22,356 nucleotides of DNA from Didymodactylos carnosus (taxonomy: Eukaryota > Rotifera > Eurotatoria > Philodinida > Philodinidae): NCBI GenBank assembly GCA_905250885.1, contig CAJNOQ010002855.1:1-22356 (forward strand), in the 5' to 3' direction. Under the pieces are notes generated by a model. It saw only the letters and a list, made by a program, of their open reading frames with translations. It had not been told where the DNA came from and ran no database searches. Shown in pieces: positions 1-9,825 of this stretch. A program made the position numbers and the translations under genes. How positions within the stretch are numbered: the stretch's first letter is position 1; each line of letters starts with the position of its first letter.

Positions 1-144
1 AACTGGCTTTTGATTGTACGAGCCATGGTCGTATGACTACACACCATCAGATTCTGACTGAAAATCTGAAAAAAATGGCTTTCTCAGGAAGAAAGTACTG
101 AAATCAAGATTCCGTCAGAAATGATCTTAAGATTGTCGACTTGT

Positions 145-268
145 GTTGTGACTTTTGTGTTTTCACTGACTGACTGGTCTTACTGACCTCATTTCATTGG
201 TCGATCTATGTTTTCGACCAATGAAATGTGATCAGTAAGACCAGTCAGTCAGTGAAAAAAGTCACAAC
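145..268. repeat. Long hairpin-forming inverted repeat with short loop
   Basis: The left arm is about 145-203 and the right arm about 214-268, around a loop of only 10 bp. The arms share the TCACTGACTGACTGGTC core and the TTTCATTGGTCGA inner end, with a few mismatches and small gaps. The element could extrude as a cruciform or be transcribed into a stem of about 50 bp. No coding potential is seen in it. It may be a small foldback MITE or a hairpin RNA precursor; the sequence alone does not say which. Confidence 0.85.
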
Positions 269-342
269 CATTTGAATTTGTTCCGGGGTTATATAACAAG
301 GTAACGTTCGTCTGCGCTCGCTCTGTCCTTTGACTGTCAAGG

Positions 343-359
343 GTTCCTAAATTAGGAAC
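343..359. repeat. Short perfect palindrome GTTCCTAA-A/T-TTAGGAAC type
   Basis: The sequence GTTCCTAAATTAGGAAC is self-complementary around its centre. It lies in a pyrimidine-rich stretch (about 270-550) that has no gene. This may be a protein-binding palindrome or a remnant of an element end. No function can be assigned. Confidence 0.4.
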
Positions 360-558
360 TTATATCTTTCAACGCCCTTCCGTGACTTTTGAATCCAAGA
401 CAATGTTCACGCCTCTTTCTTGTTCTAAACCTACTTTTCTCATGTTCGTACCTGTATAAATTCTGTTTCAAATTGGTCTTCTACCAATCTCATGTCTCTC
501 AATGTGTCTAAATGTTCTTGGTTTCCTTTTAGTTTTGATGTTTTTCCGTTTGTTTAGA

Positions 559-878
559 ATCATCTGTATCTCAATAATGTTCCTCTTTCTGTTGTGTCTT
601 CTGTTCGTTGTCTTGGTGTTCTTGTTTCGTACGATTTAAGGTGGAGTGAGAATGCTAAGGACATTGCTCCCGACGGAAGTTAGGGGCTTTGGATCATGTC
701 TTTGAATTAGCCCCAGCAGAAGCTCAAGGACACGACTCAGTAAATCCAGCTTACATGGACAATCAAGAGCAATGTCTTTGGCATGCTCATGCTACCTAAG
801 ATTGCACGAAACAAGAAAACCAAGACAACGTACAGAAGACACAACAGAAAGAGGAACATTATTGAGATACAGATGATT
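559..878. repeat. Foldback element with ~110-bp arms
   Basis: The left arm 559-669 and right arm 767-878 are reverse complements with only scattered mismatches. The outer part (559-628 against about 807-878) is nearly identical, and the match resumes after a less conserved stretch at 651-669 against 767-785. The loop (670-766) contains a small GGGGCT/AGCCCC hairpin of its own. No open frame of note crosses the structure. The low divergence suggests a younger element than the other foldbacks in the window. Candidate identities are a foldback MITE or a source of long hairpin RNA. Confidence 0.85.
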
Positions 879-890
879 GTACGACGGTGA

Positions 891-1342
891 GTTCATCTTG
901 TAGAGAATTTCGAGTTTTATGTCATTGCTAATTAAGATTCCAACTTAATTACCAAACTAATATTGACAGTTTTTGAAATTGACAATTATTACTTTTTACA
1001 CGAATAGACAATCAAAACATTTTTTTCTCTTCCGATTTTCACATGTTGTAATAGATAACGGTCTTCTGAACATACATATTCTACCATGTGACTGGTATGA
1101 AAATTGGTCTTTGGGAACCTAAGAAAACATTTTTCTCTTTATTCCGTGTGATTTGCACGGAGTGGTTATAATTACCCAATGAAAAATAGTACTGTGGTTA
1201 TAGATACACCAGTTCCTGTATAGCGAAAAAACTGACTGTGTCTTTTGATTTCACTAATTTCTCATTAAGTAATTAACGGTAAAGCTAATTAACTGGAAAT
1301 TCATGAGATGGGTAAAGCTCGAAATTCTCTACAAGATGGACT
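891..1342. repeat. Inverted terminal repeats bounding a ~450-bp non-coding element
   Basis: The segment 891-916 (core CATCTTGTAGAGAATTTCGAG) and the segment 1317-1342 are reverse complements over about 26 bp with one or two mismatches. The interior is AT-rich, has no open frame, and contains several TTAATTACC-like motifs. The arrangement resembles a MITE with short terminal inverted repeats. I could not see a convincing target-site duplication at either edge, so the exact ends are uncertain. Confidence 0.6.
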
Positions 1343-1415
1343 TTTTAATTGAAAGGTAAAAGTTCACCGTTGGATCAAAGTTGATTTACATCGTCCCAGC
1401 CGTTTTTGATGTGAT

Positions 1416-1481
1416 GGTTATTATTATCCCAGCGGAGTACGCTGACTGGGTTTAATTACCCCAAATGGAGTAATTATAACC
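1416..1481. repeat. Imperfect foldback built on GGTTATTATTA/TAATTATAACC
   Basis: The left end GGTTATTATTATCCCAGC pairs with GCTGACTGGG and, further out, with TAATTATAACC at the right end. The centre is GGAGTAC. An extra half-motif (TTTAATTACCCC) sits in the right arm. It is one of several occurrences of a GGTWATWATTACCC motif in the first 2 kb. Confidence 0.5.
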
Positions 1482-4026
1482 AATTAAGAGTAACGCACTG
1501 GAAATTGAATGGCACTAATTTAGGCTATTTAACGGTAATGAATTTTCCGACAATTTTTACATCAGTGCATAGCTGAAAGTATCTACCTGTGTAGTCACCA
1601 TTTTTCTCCGACTAAAAATGGTTTAACCATTTGTAAAATACTGAGAAAAAGTTTGTGCCTGGTAATAATTACCCCAGTCTATTCTACATAAAGAAAAAAT
1701 AGACTCAATAAATTTGAACACTACTGCTGTTATTTTGCTTCAAAAAATTAAAATAGAAAAGCTGTCTTTGATGTATACGAGTAGTACTTTTTTCTATAGT
1801 AAGTATATTAGTTTACCTCGAGTGGTTTTCTTTAAGGTTTCTCAGGTATAAAAAACAGTAAGTAAAACCATTATCAAAAATTATTATCTGCAATTATTAC
1901 CCGAAACAATCCGTTGTTAATCTTCCATTTCTTCTTGAACTGATAACTATCTTCAAAAAGTAAAATGTTAGAAAGAACTGAAAACTCAATTTGTTTCCTT
2001 TCTCTATATAAGAACTGTAGGTTATGTAGACATCGTCGTTAGATGACCCTTCGTAATAACCAAAAAAGCAGTTTAAATTGATAGAAGCTAACGTTAAATT
2101 TTCTTTTTACAATAGTATCAGGTGCAATTTTTTGTGCTCTTTCTAGAGAAATTAGATTTCTCTACATTTATGGGTATAAAATTCAGTTTTAGTAAAATTT
2201 TGGGATATACTCAGAATTTCTAGTTTCTATAATTTTCTTAGGATCTTTTCTCAAAAATTTAGAACTATTCATATATTCTAAACAGAAACAGTTTGTCCGC
2301 CAAAATTTTTTTAGCGAACAACGGTATAATTGTGATACATTATAATGGTAGAACTCTTCCAGATACAATTCTGCTATAAGGCAGCAGTTCAGTTTTATCA
2401 TTGTAAAGCTAAACGTCTCTTCTTTCGAATGGTAGTATATGGATTCAAAAATTAGTCAGAAAGACGAGCTGCACATAAGCAGTCCTGTCTCGAAGGTACC
2501 GTAAAAACGAGAAAAAGTCAGGCGTGAAATAAGTACAGAAGACATAATGACGTTGTTACCGTTGCTAAAATTTGAGCTAACAAGGGCATAGTACTGATAT
2601 ATTATGACGACAGGACCCCATTAAATACAATCGTGTAACAGACTAATAGTTATACGGAAATCAGCAATAAGTCCGACGCTGTGCTTCGGGTTTCGCGAAA
2701 GTAAATTTATTCTTTTTCTAATCGGTACTAAATTTCTATATTACCAAAACCAAAGAAAGCAACATGTAATCATCCGAGGATTCTTTATTTTATAAACTAT
2801 ATTCTTAGTCTTCGTCGAAGTTTGATCACCGTTACAGTTTTCTTCCAGTTCTTTTTTCGCTTGTTGTTCATGGAATTTCAAGGCCTCTGAGTTCAGTCAC
2901 TTGGCATTTAGATGTTTCATGATTTTTCATGATCTATCGCGAGAAAACATTATTTCGTTTTCAGTCATTGCCATTATAGCAACAGTAATTATGTCTGAGC
3001 ATACCAATTTGCAGTAACTCTTATAAGATTCAACATCGTATATTATAGAAAAGTTATATTCAAGGAAAAAAGGACTATACTAGTGAAGATTATCGTTTAT
3101 GTTGTGTCTGTACGATTACTACTATCAGCGCTTTACTGCCAAGACCTCCATTAACTGTTATTTTATTCATCTAGTAAAAGTAGTTTTTTTCGACTGTTAT
3201 ACAAGCAACAATATGCATCTGAATAAGTCTTTGTGTACTTGTATGGTCTGTCTCGTCGTAAATAGTCAAGTTTGTTTAAATTTTAATATGTTACACCAGA
3301 ACTGACTACTAAATTTGGGCGAAAAAAACGAATGGCTTTTTCCACCTATTGTATTAGAGTAAAGAAATTTATTCAATTTTTGGTGTCATGAACATTTGTC
3401 TTTGAGAATAAACAGTCTATCAACCATTATATGGTTTTTAATTTTTTACTTTATTGAACACAATATCCTTCTCGTCAATAGTCTTTGACTAGTAAGCAAG
3501 ACAAGGTAAGCATTATTACACTACGAGTAAAACATTAAAATTGGTTGTTTCAATTAATTAAAAATATTCGTAGAATTATGAAGAGTTGTGAATGAATTAT
3601 TTGCTATTCATGTCTCAAATATTCTGATAAATGGTTTGTTTGAAATAGAGACAAAATGTTTTATATAATTGAATTTCAAGTCCAACACACAAGAAATCGA
3701 AATTTTATTTTATATCGTATATTACGATAAATTGAAAAAAAGTTGAAATCAGATTATGTTACACGTACGTAGGTAATCTTGATGAATATAAAAGTAGGGA
3801 ACATGATCTAAACAATGTTTAGGAAATTTGTGTTGTTTTCTTTTTCTCTTTCCACAACTTAACTATAATCAAGAACTCTTTTCTTTAACAAGAATAAATA
3901 CTGACACAGCATCATATTTTGATTTCTAAAATATTATAAAAATAAAATATAATCAAAGCGATGATTTTAAAATACATCAAAACTATGCAACAGCCATAAT
4001 TATGCCATAGTAACCCAACGATCAAC
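1482..4026. other. Gene-free AT-rich interval
   Basis: There is no convincing exon in either direction. Open frames here are short (under about 70 codons), have no recognisable domain and are not flanked by good splice signals. A TATA-like box (TATAAAAG, 3787-3794) lies 233 bp before the ATG of the four-pass membrane gene and might belong to its promoter if the 5' leader is long or spliced. Confidence 0.5.
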
Positions 4027-4779
4027 ATGTATAGTCCACGTACAGAAAAAGATTTAGTATGGCGAGAAAAATTTCCAATTTTTGTACCCGTACTACTAGC
4101 TGTCACTCAAATGTTATTAACATTTATCATTATTGCATTAGAAATAGCCTCAGTAATTATTTCACCCGTGCATGCGACAATATGGGCAGGTTTCTGGTGT
4201 TCACTTATATTTACATTATCATGGGTATCCATGTTTGCACTAAGTAAGTTTAATATAACTTTTTAAACTAATTACAAAATCTCTCACTCTCTTATTGTTT
4301 TAGTTTGTTGTCATAAATCTCGATCGTGTGCTACCTATGTTTTACTAGTTAGTGTCCTTTGTGCCATATTTGCTATTATTCTAATTGTATTCGATTCAAT
4401 ATTTATTAATAATATTTACAAATGTTATCTATCCCAATCGATCTGTAATTCCTTAAACTGGGCAATATCTGATCAGAGATTTCGAGATATTTTTAATAAA
4501 CGCTCGCTCTTAATCGGTCAATTAGTTTGTGCTATTTTAATGTTAATCACGGCACTCGTTTATATTATCCTTTATCTAATCATTCTCGCCTTAGTACGCA
4601 GTCGAAGTGGCAGAGTGGTAGTCGAACAACATCAAATTCGACCTTTACAACAACCCGCACAACATCGACATCCACCGAGAGTTATACCAATAAAAAATTA
4701 TGATACAAGAGCATTAGATACAAGTGAAATAGAATGTCCACATTGTGGAACTCTTATATTAAACAAAAGAAAATATTGA
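4027..4779 (+). CDS. Four-pass membrane protein with cytosolic CPHC tail
   Basis: The gene has two exons, 4027-4243 and 4304-4779, separated by a 60-bp intron (donor GTAAGT, acceptor TTTTAG). It encodes 230 aa. Splicing is required: without it the frame stops shortly after the donor, and joining A|TT restores a single frame to TGA. Four hydrophobic segments are visible at about residues 17-45, 51-73, 82-108 and 140-170. The second extracellular loop carries Cys113 and Cys120, which could form a disulphide. The C-terminal tail is basic and rich in Gln, His and Pro, and ends with Cys-Pro-His-Cys at 217-220, close to the terminus. The topology resembles MS4A/CD20-like or MARVEL-type tetraspan proteins, but I recognise no diagnostic motif, so the family is left open. 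The start is the first ATG of the frame and has a good AAC context. The next gene downstream is also a four-pass protein. Confidence 0.8.
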
Positions 4780-4875
4780 AATACTCTATAAGAAAAGCCA
4801 TTTAGAACAACAGCTTTTCATTTGTTTCGCTGCACATTAATGATCTGAATTCAACAAATATCTTAATTTCTTATA

Positions 4876-4881
4876 AATAAA
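4876..4881 (+). terminator. Probable polyadenylation signal AATAAA
   Basis: A canonical AATAAA lies about 97 bp after the stop codon of the four-pass membrane gene, in an AT-rich 3' flank. It is placed as expected for a short 3' UTR. Confidence 0.5.
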
Positions 4882-5559
4882 TCCAACTTTGAGGACGAAA
4901 AGAATTGATCTTTGTTTTTCTCCATTGAGAATACTCTTATTGTACCTATATGTAGTGTATCCTATTCTTGACTTGTACAAAAAAAGAAAAAATTTGACAT
5001 GTTTCTCTTTCTTTCATGAAATTAAGTCATTAAGACGTATAGCTATCTTTTCAACCGTTTTCCTAAGAATATAATAAAATTCCACATGTTTATTTATCTA
5101 AGAAAAGCAATTTCTCTATTCTATATTGTCTTGTACGGTCAAGCTCGTCGAAAGTAAATGGATATTATTTTTCTTTATTTTTTTCTCTATATAAAAAAAC
5201 TAGATACACTCTATAACAAGTCACGTACAAACCGCCGTAAGCGTTGAATTCTTCAAGGTTAGATAATATACGAGAATGTCTATATATGACTAGTCGACTA
5301 GAATGATAAAAAAACAAAGAATACATATAGACGGAAGTTATACGTCCGTTTTCAAAATAAGTTTATCCACTTCTTTCTCTTTTCTTGACCATCGTCCTTG
5401 TCAGCCGGCAAGAGGAGAAAAATGTGTCCTTCTCTCTTTCTCTGTTATTGTTCGATACATATTAGAAAATATAGACATTTATCCGGATAGACATTTCTTA
5501 AAATATACGTAAACTGTACACATCATACTCTACTACACTCACATCTTTTATTCATTGTT

Positions 5560-6171
5560 ATGGCTCTCGATACTTTAAATCGTAAACTAGCTGTTTGTGC
5601 TGCTGTTTTTGCTGGTATTGGTGTAGTTATGGCTGTTATATCAATGGCAACAAATTACTGGACAATTGGTTTTGACTATGAAAATGGCAATCGTATGGTA
5701 AAGAAGGCGCATTGGTCAGGTTTATTTTATTCATGTACAGCAGCACAGTGTAACTTTGGTTATTTACCATCATCAATTTCAACATTTGTTTTATGTTTAA
5801 TCGGTTCGCTATTCATGCTAGCTGGTGCTATATTTAGTGGTTTAATGATGGGATTCCTTAATTTTCCACGTATTCGTTATTTTCTTGCACCATTATTTCT
5901 TTTTATTGCCTGTGTATTTATAACAGCTGGTCTTTTCGATTTTGCAAGCAGTTCACGTATCAATAGTCATTCATCGCGATTAATGATTGCTACGATTGTT
6001 TTTGGTTATTGTGCATTGGCTATTGCATCTTTCGTTGCAGGACGATATACAATTCTAACGTAAGTTTAATATATTTTATCTCTCACTATTTGGTCTGAAG
6101 AAATTGATGTTAATTATTTTAGACGAAATCCAAAACAATATCAACAAACTGGTGCTGGTGGAGTAAATTAA
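5560..6171 (+). CDS. Claudin/PMP22-like tetraspan membrane protein
   Basis: Exon 1 is 5560-6059 and exon 2 is 6123-6171, with a 63-bp intron (AC|GTAAGT ... TTTTAG|A). The product is 182 aa. The unspliced frame would end at a TAA inside the donor after 167 codons, whereas splicing adds 15 residues ending Gly-Gly-Val-Asn. Four membrane segments lie at about 10-32, 74-98, 106-128 and 141-163. The first extracellular loop has Trp34, then Trp52-x-Gly-Leu with Cys59 and Cys64. This matches the W...GLW...C...C signature of the claudin/PMP22/EMP superfamily, with Phe replacing the third aromatic residue. Members organise paracellular junctions or act as membrane scaffolds or channel-associated subunits; the exact role here is unknown. 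Length and topology fit the family. The tail has no clear PDZ-binding motif. Confidence 0.85.
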
Positions 6172-6376
6172 AATTATTGTGCTGTGTACGAAATGATTTC
6201 AGCACAGACGTCAAGCTCTCAAACAAACATTTTAAACATTAGTTTTTGTGTGCGTGTATGGGTATCTCAGCTATAAGAATATTTTTTTCACTACCTTTTA
6301 TGTACAGCCATCTTTTTTTTTGTGTCTTGTCAAATCATGGTACTATTTCAGTATGAAATAGTGAATATTAGTCAAT

Positions 6377-6387
6377 AATAAAATAAA
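6377..6387 (+). terminator. Overlapping polyadenylation signals
   Basis: Two overlapping AATAAA hexamers (6377-6382 and 6382-6387) occur about 205 bp after the stop codon of the claudin-like gene. This is a plausible mRNA 3' end. Confidence 0.45.
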
Positions 6388-8110
6388 TGAGAAGTTATGT
6401 GATTGGTTTAAAGAATGGGAAACATGAGTAAGTTTACTCACTTTTTGACATTATGGAAAATTTTAGAAAAGGAGTGTTCTAGAAAACAAACGACGCGTAT
6501 TATTGGAAGGCTTTTTTTGAATTAAATGCTGAAGTAGTGCTAAAGTAATGATAGAATGTGTTGTACTGTCTGTCGTAAAATTCTGTGAATATGTTTTTTA
6601 TCATTCGATAGCCGTAAATTCCGTTAAACTGTGTCTGCGTAATCAGATTCTATATCAAAATCTAGTAAAAAGCATCTTCTCGTTTAGTATGGTTTCTACA
6701 AAACCTTTTTAACGTTTAAGTGCTTTCTATCGGTTTTAAAAACTTTTACTGACTTGGACGGTATTCACAGATAAAACAGTTTATTTTGATATTTTAACGT
6801 AGTTCGGACCGAATATGAGTGAGTGATGAATGTTTTAAGTTTCCGTGAAAATAGTAAAACTAGTTTATTACATCAAGCACACATTACAGCATTTTTCAAT
6901 TTTCTTCAGAAAACAAACATTATCGTGAGTGTTGGCGTAGTCGATAATCCATGTCTGAGATTACCACATCTAAAGAAATACTAATTCTTGGGCTTTCGGT
7001 AAATCAGATGCCACAAACAAATGTATGACAACTTTCGGAATTTCAACCTGGTTTTCCGAACAACTCATGAAAAAACAAGATTGGAGAAGTGTTTCGAAAG
7101 TTTTCTTTTCAACTACGTGCTTCGGTTTCTTGGCTATGGAATGGTGAAAACCGATGATCTATCCTGTTTCTATTAAAAGTTGTTCAACAAACACCCATAG
7201 ACTTTTTGGTCAGACAGTCAATCAATTTAGCTTTTACATTGATAAACTATGTCGACTTTTACTTTCGTCTGTATGCGGAGAAAAAATACATTGGTTGCAA
7301 TATAATGTTGATGCTACGTGCATTTATAGATATCAGGTTTATGAATTCAAAAATTTAAGTGGTTGTAAATCAGGAATCGATCAGGAAAAACTTTGAAAAC
7401 TTTTAGTAATTATGTACGTGGATTTCTTATAACATTCATTTTTATCGTACTTTTCTAGCCAACTATCTAATATCGACATTAGAATCAAAACCATTAATCC
7501 TTGATTTAATTAACCCAACCTATATTTTATTCATATTAATATCATGAAGAGGGAATTAGTGACTTCATAGTCGTTCTAATTCAATTATGAAACTTAATAT
7601 TCACGATGAATCCATCTTTTGACCTGTTCATGTATTTGATAACACTTTAGAGATTGAATTGATTTTCTCTGTAGTTTCATGAATTCTCCTTTTTGATGCC
7701 ATATATGTCAGTAAAATAAAGAATAAGGAGATATGAATTTCCACTATTACTCATTGGTACATACAGAAATCTTTTTTTTTAGCAACAAGAACTTTGAATC
7801 ATGAACTGTAAAATATTTTAAAGAAAAAGTTAATTGTAACGATTTTTCGAGATCTAAATATAAATATATATTTATTATTTCAAAAACCAGTTGAATAGAA
7901 TGGTATTTTAAATCTAACACGAAGTCGAAGGCTACTATCTGTTACAAGGGTCAATACCGTATTATAAAAAAAATATCGCTTTTTCTTCTAACATTCTTAT
8001 CTCTGACAGCAAAAGAAGAATCTAGTACTTCAAAATGATCAATATATCATCACGTACGTAAAATGATAAATAGTTTCTTTTACAAAAATAAAAATTTCTT
8101 TCATACTAGA
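6388..8110. other. Intergenic interval with degenerate repeat copy
   Basis: No exon can be supported. The only sizeable + strand frame (7154-7396) has no recognisable domain and no splice or promoter support. Within the interval, 6775-6868 and 6957-7014 are diverged copies of sequence also found at the right end of the window, listed separately. The remainder is AT-rich and featureless to my reading. Confidence 0.45.
6775..7014. repeat. Diverged copy of the repeat found at the right end of the window
   Basis: The part 6775-6868 resembles 21571-21670 in the same orientation, sharing AAACAGTT, GAGTGAGTGATGAAT-like and CTAGTTTATTA-like blocks. The part 6957-7014 matches 22265-22322 in reverse complement, 49 of 58 positions by eye without gaps, including a 23-nt exact run GAGATTACCACATCT...AAAT. 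The two parts therefore have opposite relative orientation in the other copy, which implies rearrangement. No coding content is seen. Confidence 0.7.
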
Positions 8111-8118
8111 TATAAATA
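8111..8118 (+). promoter_or_regulatory. TATA-box candidate for the PLAT gene
   Basis: TATAAATA lies 56-63 bp before the ATG at 8174. That spacing fits a TATA box about 30 bp before transcription start plus a leader of about 30 nt. It is the best-placed promoter motif in the window. Confidence 0.45.
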
Positions 8119-8173
8119 GCAAAGAGGATTTTTATAAACTGTATACACAATTATTATTTTTTCATCTTAAAAT

Positions 8174-8638
8174 ATGTTTATCAGTGTTAAAAACATGTTA
8201 TTTTCATTAGTTAATTATTCAATATTATTTGTTCTGATTTCTCTAATACAATGTGTAGAACAAGAACGCCATCCACTCGGTTATATTCATTTTGAAATTC
8301 GAACAGCCAATGAACAAGGTGCTGGTACAGACTCAAATATTTATGCGTCACTGATTGCTGAATATGGTAATCATACACGTCGTTTATTGACAGCCACAGG
8401 TGTAATTAATCAATTTGAACGTAATTCAATTAATACAGTCGTATGGCGTAAAATAGAAAATTTGGGAAAAATTAAAAATATTGAACTTTACAATGATGGT
8501 AAATGGGGTGGTTCAGCATGGCGTCCAACATGTATTTACATTAGCTGTAGTGGAACAGTTAACATTACTCAATGGCTTAATGGAGGAGACACATATACGT
8601 TTCCAGTTGATGAAAATCCTGATCAAGTTTGTTATTAG
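8174..8638 (+). CDS. Secreted single-domain PLAT/LH2 protein
   Basis: This is an intronless 154-aa protein. Residues 8-26 are strongly hydrophobic and follow a basic Lys6, as in a signal peptide, with cleavage likely near Cys27-Val-Glu. From about residue 36 to 124 the sequence follows the PLAT/LH2 beta-sandwich pattern: I-x-F-E-I-R-T, then the hallmark G-A-G-T-D-S-N-I-Y, a Phe-Glu-Arg segment (81-83), the L-G-x-I-x-x-I-E-L stretch (97-105), Asp108, and a final W-R-P-T-C-I-Y-I strand. PLAT domains bind membranes, lipids or partner proteins; single-domain secreted versions exist in plants and animals. Cys120, Cys125 and Cys153 could form disulphides outside the cell. Met8 is an alternative start that would leave the signal intact. 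There are two N-glycosylation sequons, Asn66-His-Thr and Asn130-Ile-Thr. No enzymatic domain is attached, so it is not a lipoxygenase or lipase. Confidence 0.85.
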   Translation: MFISVKNMLFSLVNYSILFVLISLIQCVEQERHPLGYIHFEIRTANEQGAGTDSNIYASLIAEYGNHTRRLLTATGVINQFERNSINTVVWRKIENLGKIKNIELYNDGKWGGSAWRPTCIYISCSGTVNITQWLNGGDTYTFPVDENPDQVCY

Positions 8639-8808
8639 AGATCGAATAGTGATCCATATATAAACATACCTTCTTTATTTTTCGTGTCACATATTGTTTT
8701 CTTATTTCTCTCTGTAGTAAGTACTGGTCATTTCTTATGTTTTCCTCTAAGCCTTGTTTGTTCTGTGTTTTCACTAATGTTTTTTCTGTATATGTGATTA
8801 CTATTACC

Positions 8809-8814
8809 AATAAA
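8809..8814 (+). terminator. Probable polyadenylation signal AATAAA
   Basis: AATAAA about 171 bp after the PLAT gene stop codon, preceded by a T-rich 3' region with TGTTTT elements. It probably marks the mRNA 3' end. Confidence 0.5.
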
Positions 8815-8819
8815 ATATT

Positions 8820-9825
8820 GAGTAATTATGAAACAACCGTACGTATGATAACGTGAAAGTTTATGTTATGTTGACAAAAAAAAAGCCATTAAATCGATAA
8901 ATTCGATAACAAATAATTTCATGATGGTTAAAACGTTATTACAATGTGTCAGAAAAATGAGAAAAATCTAAGAAGTGAATCCCGTATCATTACATGAATA
9001 CAGGCGTTTTGATTACGGGAAAACGCATACCTCTAATTGTTAAAAAAAATGTATTCAGATTTTTCAATATTTTTTAGTTGCATAAAACAAAACACGATTG
9101 GTGAACAAATCGTAAAAAATTTATTATTAAGACCAACAACCGATCTCAATAATTTTAAGTCCAAAGTTCCAAGAAATGTTGTTCATATCAAAGTATAAAT
9201 AATGAAAAGTCGAAAATTCTTCGAAGATTTTTTTTTTCTTGGAAAGGACGTAAGATGGAAAGAGGTATGAACTGGAAATTGCATCCACTTTCAATGATAT
9301 TCAACGAAGAAAATGAGAAGGAACACGTTCGTATAAGCTAATCAAAATTAAGAATGTGTATTCTAATATTCTTTTTTGCGGGTATGCAAAATGTCATTCT
9401 CTTCTAAACGTAGAATACGTAACAATGTTTAAAAAGCATTTTTATCATTTCCAATGTCTTATTTATTTCAACTTTTCAAAGCCTCTTTTACATGAATTAT
9501 TTTATTTGGATGAAAGTGTTCAATTAAATATAAGATTATTCTTCATTGAGTAACACTACCACTATACTGTAGTTAAACGTACGTTTTAGATTGTAATACC
9601 ACAAATATGTACGCATTTTAAACGTGACGATCCATGCCAGTTGTGTCGACAAACATTTATGCCGATAAATTTGTTATTGAATATGGCACAAAAAAATATC
9701 ATAACGATTTTGTTGTTCAATATGTGACTTCTAAAAATGACAATTCATCTGTACGAGAATTCTTCTGTTGATTCGATGAATCGCGTAGTACTACCGAAGG
9801 TGCTCTCTGAACAAAATCCTTAAAT
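8820..9825. other. Gene-free AT-rich interval
   Basis: No exon, RNA gene or clear repeat is seen. A 65-codon + strand frame at 9356-9553 has no recognisable features and is treated as chance. Confidence 0.45.

Noticed and set aside
2189..2401. 70-codon - strand frame
   Set aside because: There is no domain, no splice or promoter support, and the composition is that of random AT-rich DNA.
4059..4247. Second + strand frame overlapping the first exon of the four-pass gene
   Set aside because: It is a shifted frame of a supported membrane-protein exon; the frame from 4027 gives four helices and splices cleanly.
5303..5512. 69-codon + strand frame upstream of the claudin-like gene
   Set aside because: It has no recognisable domain and is not in a splice relationship with the gene; more likely 5' flank or leader.
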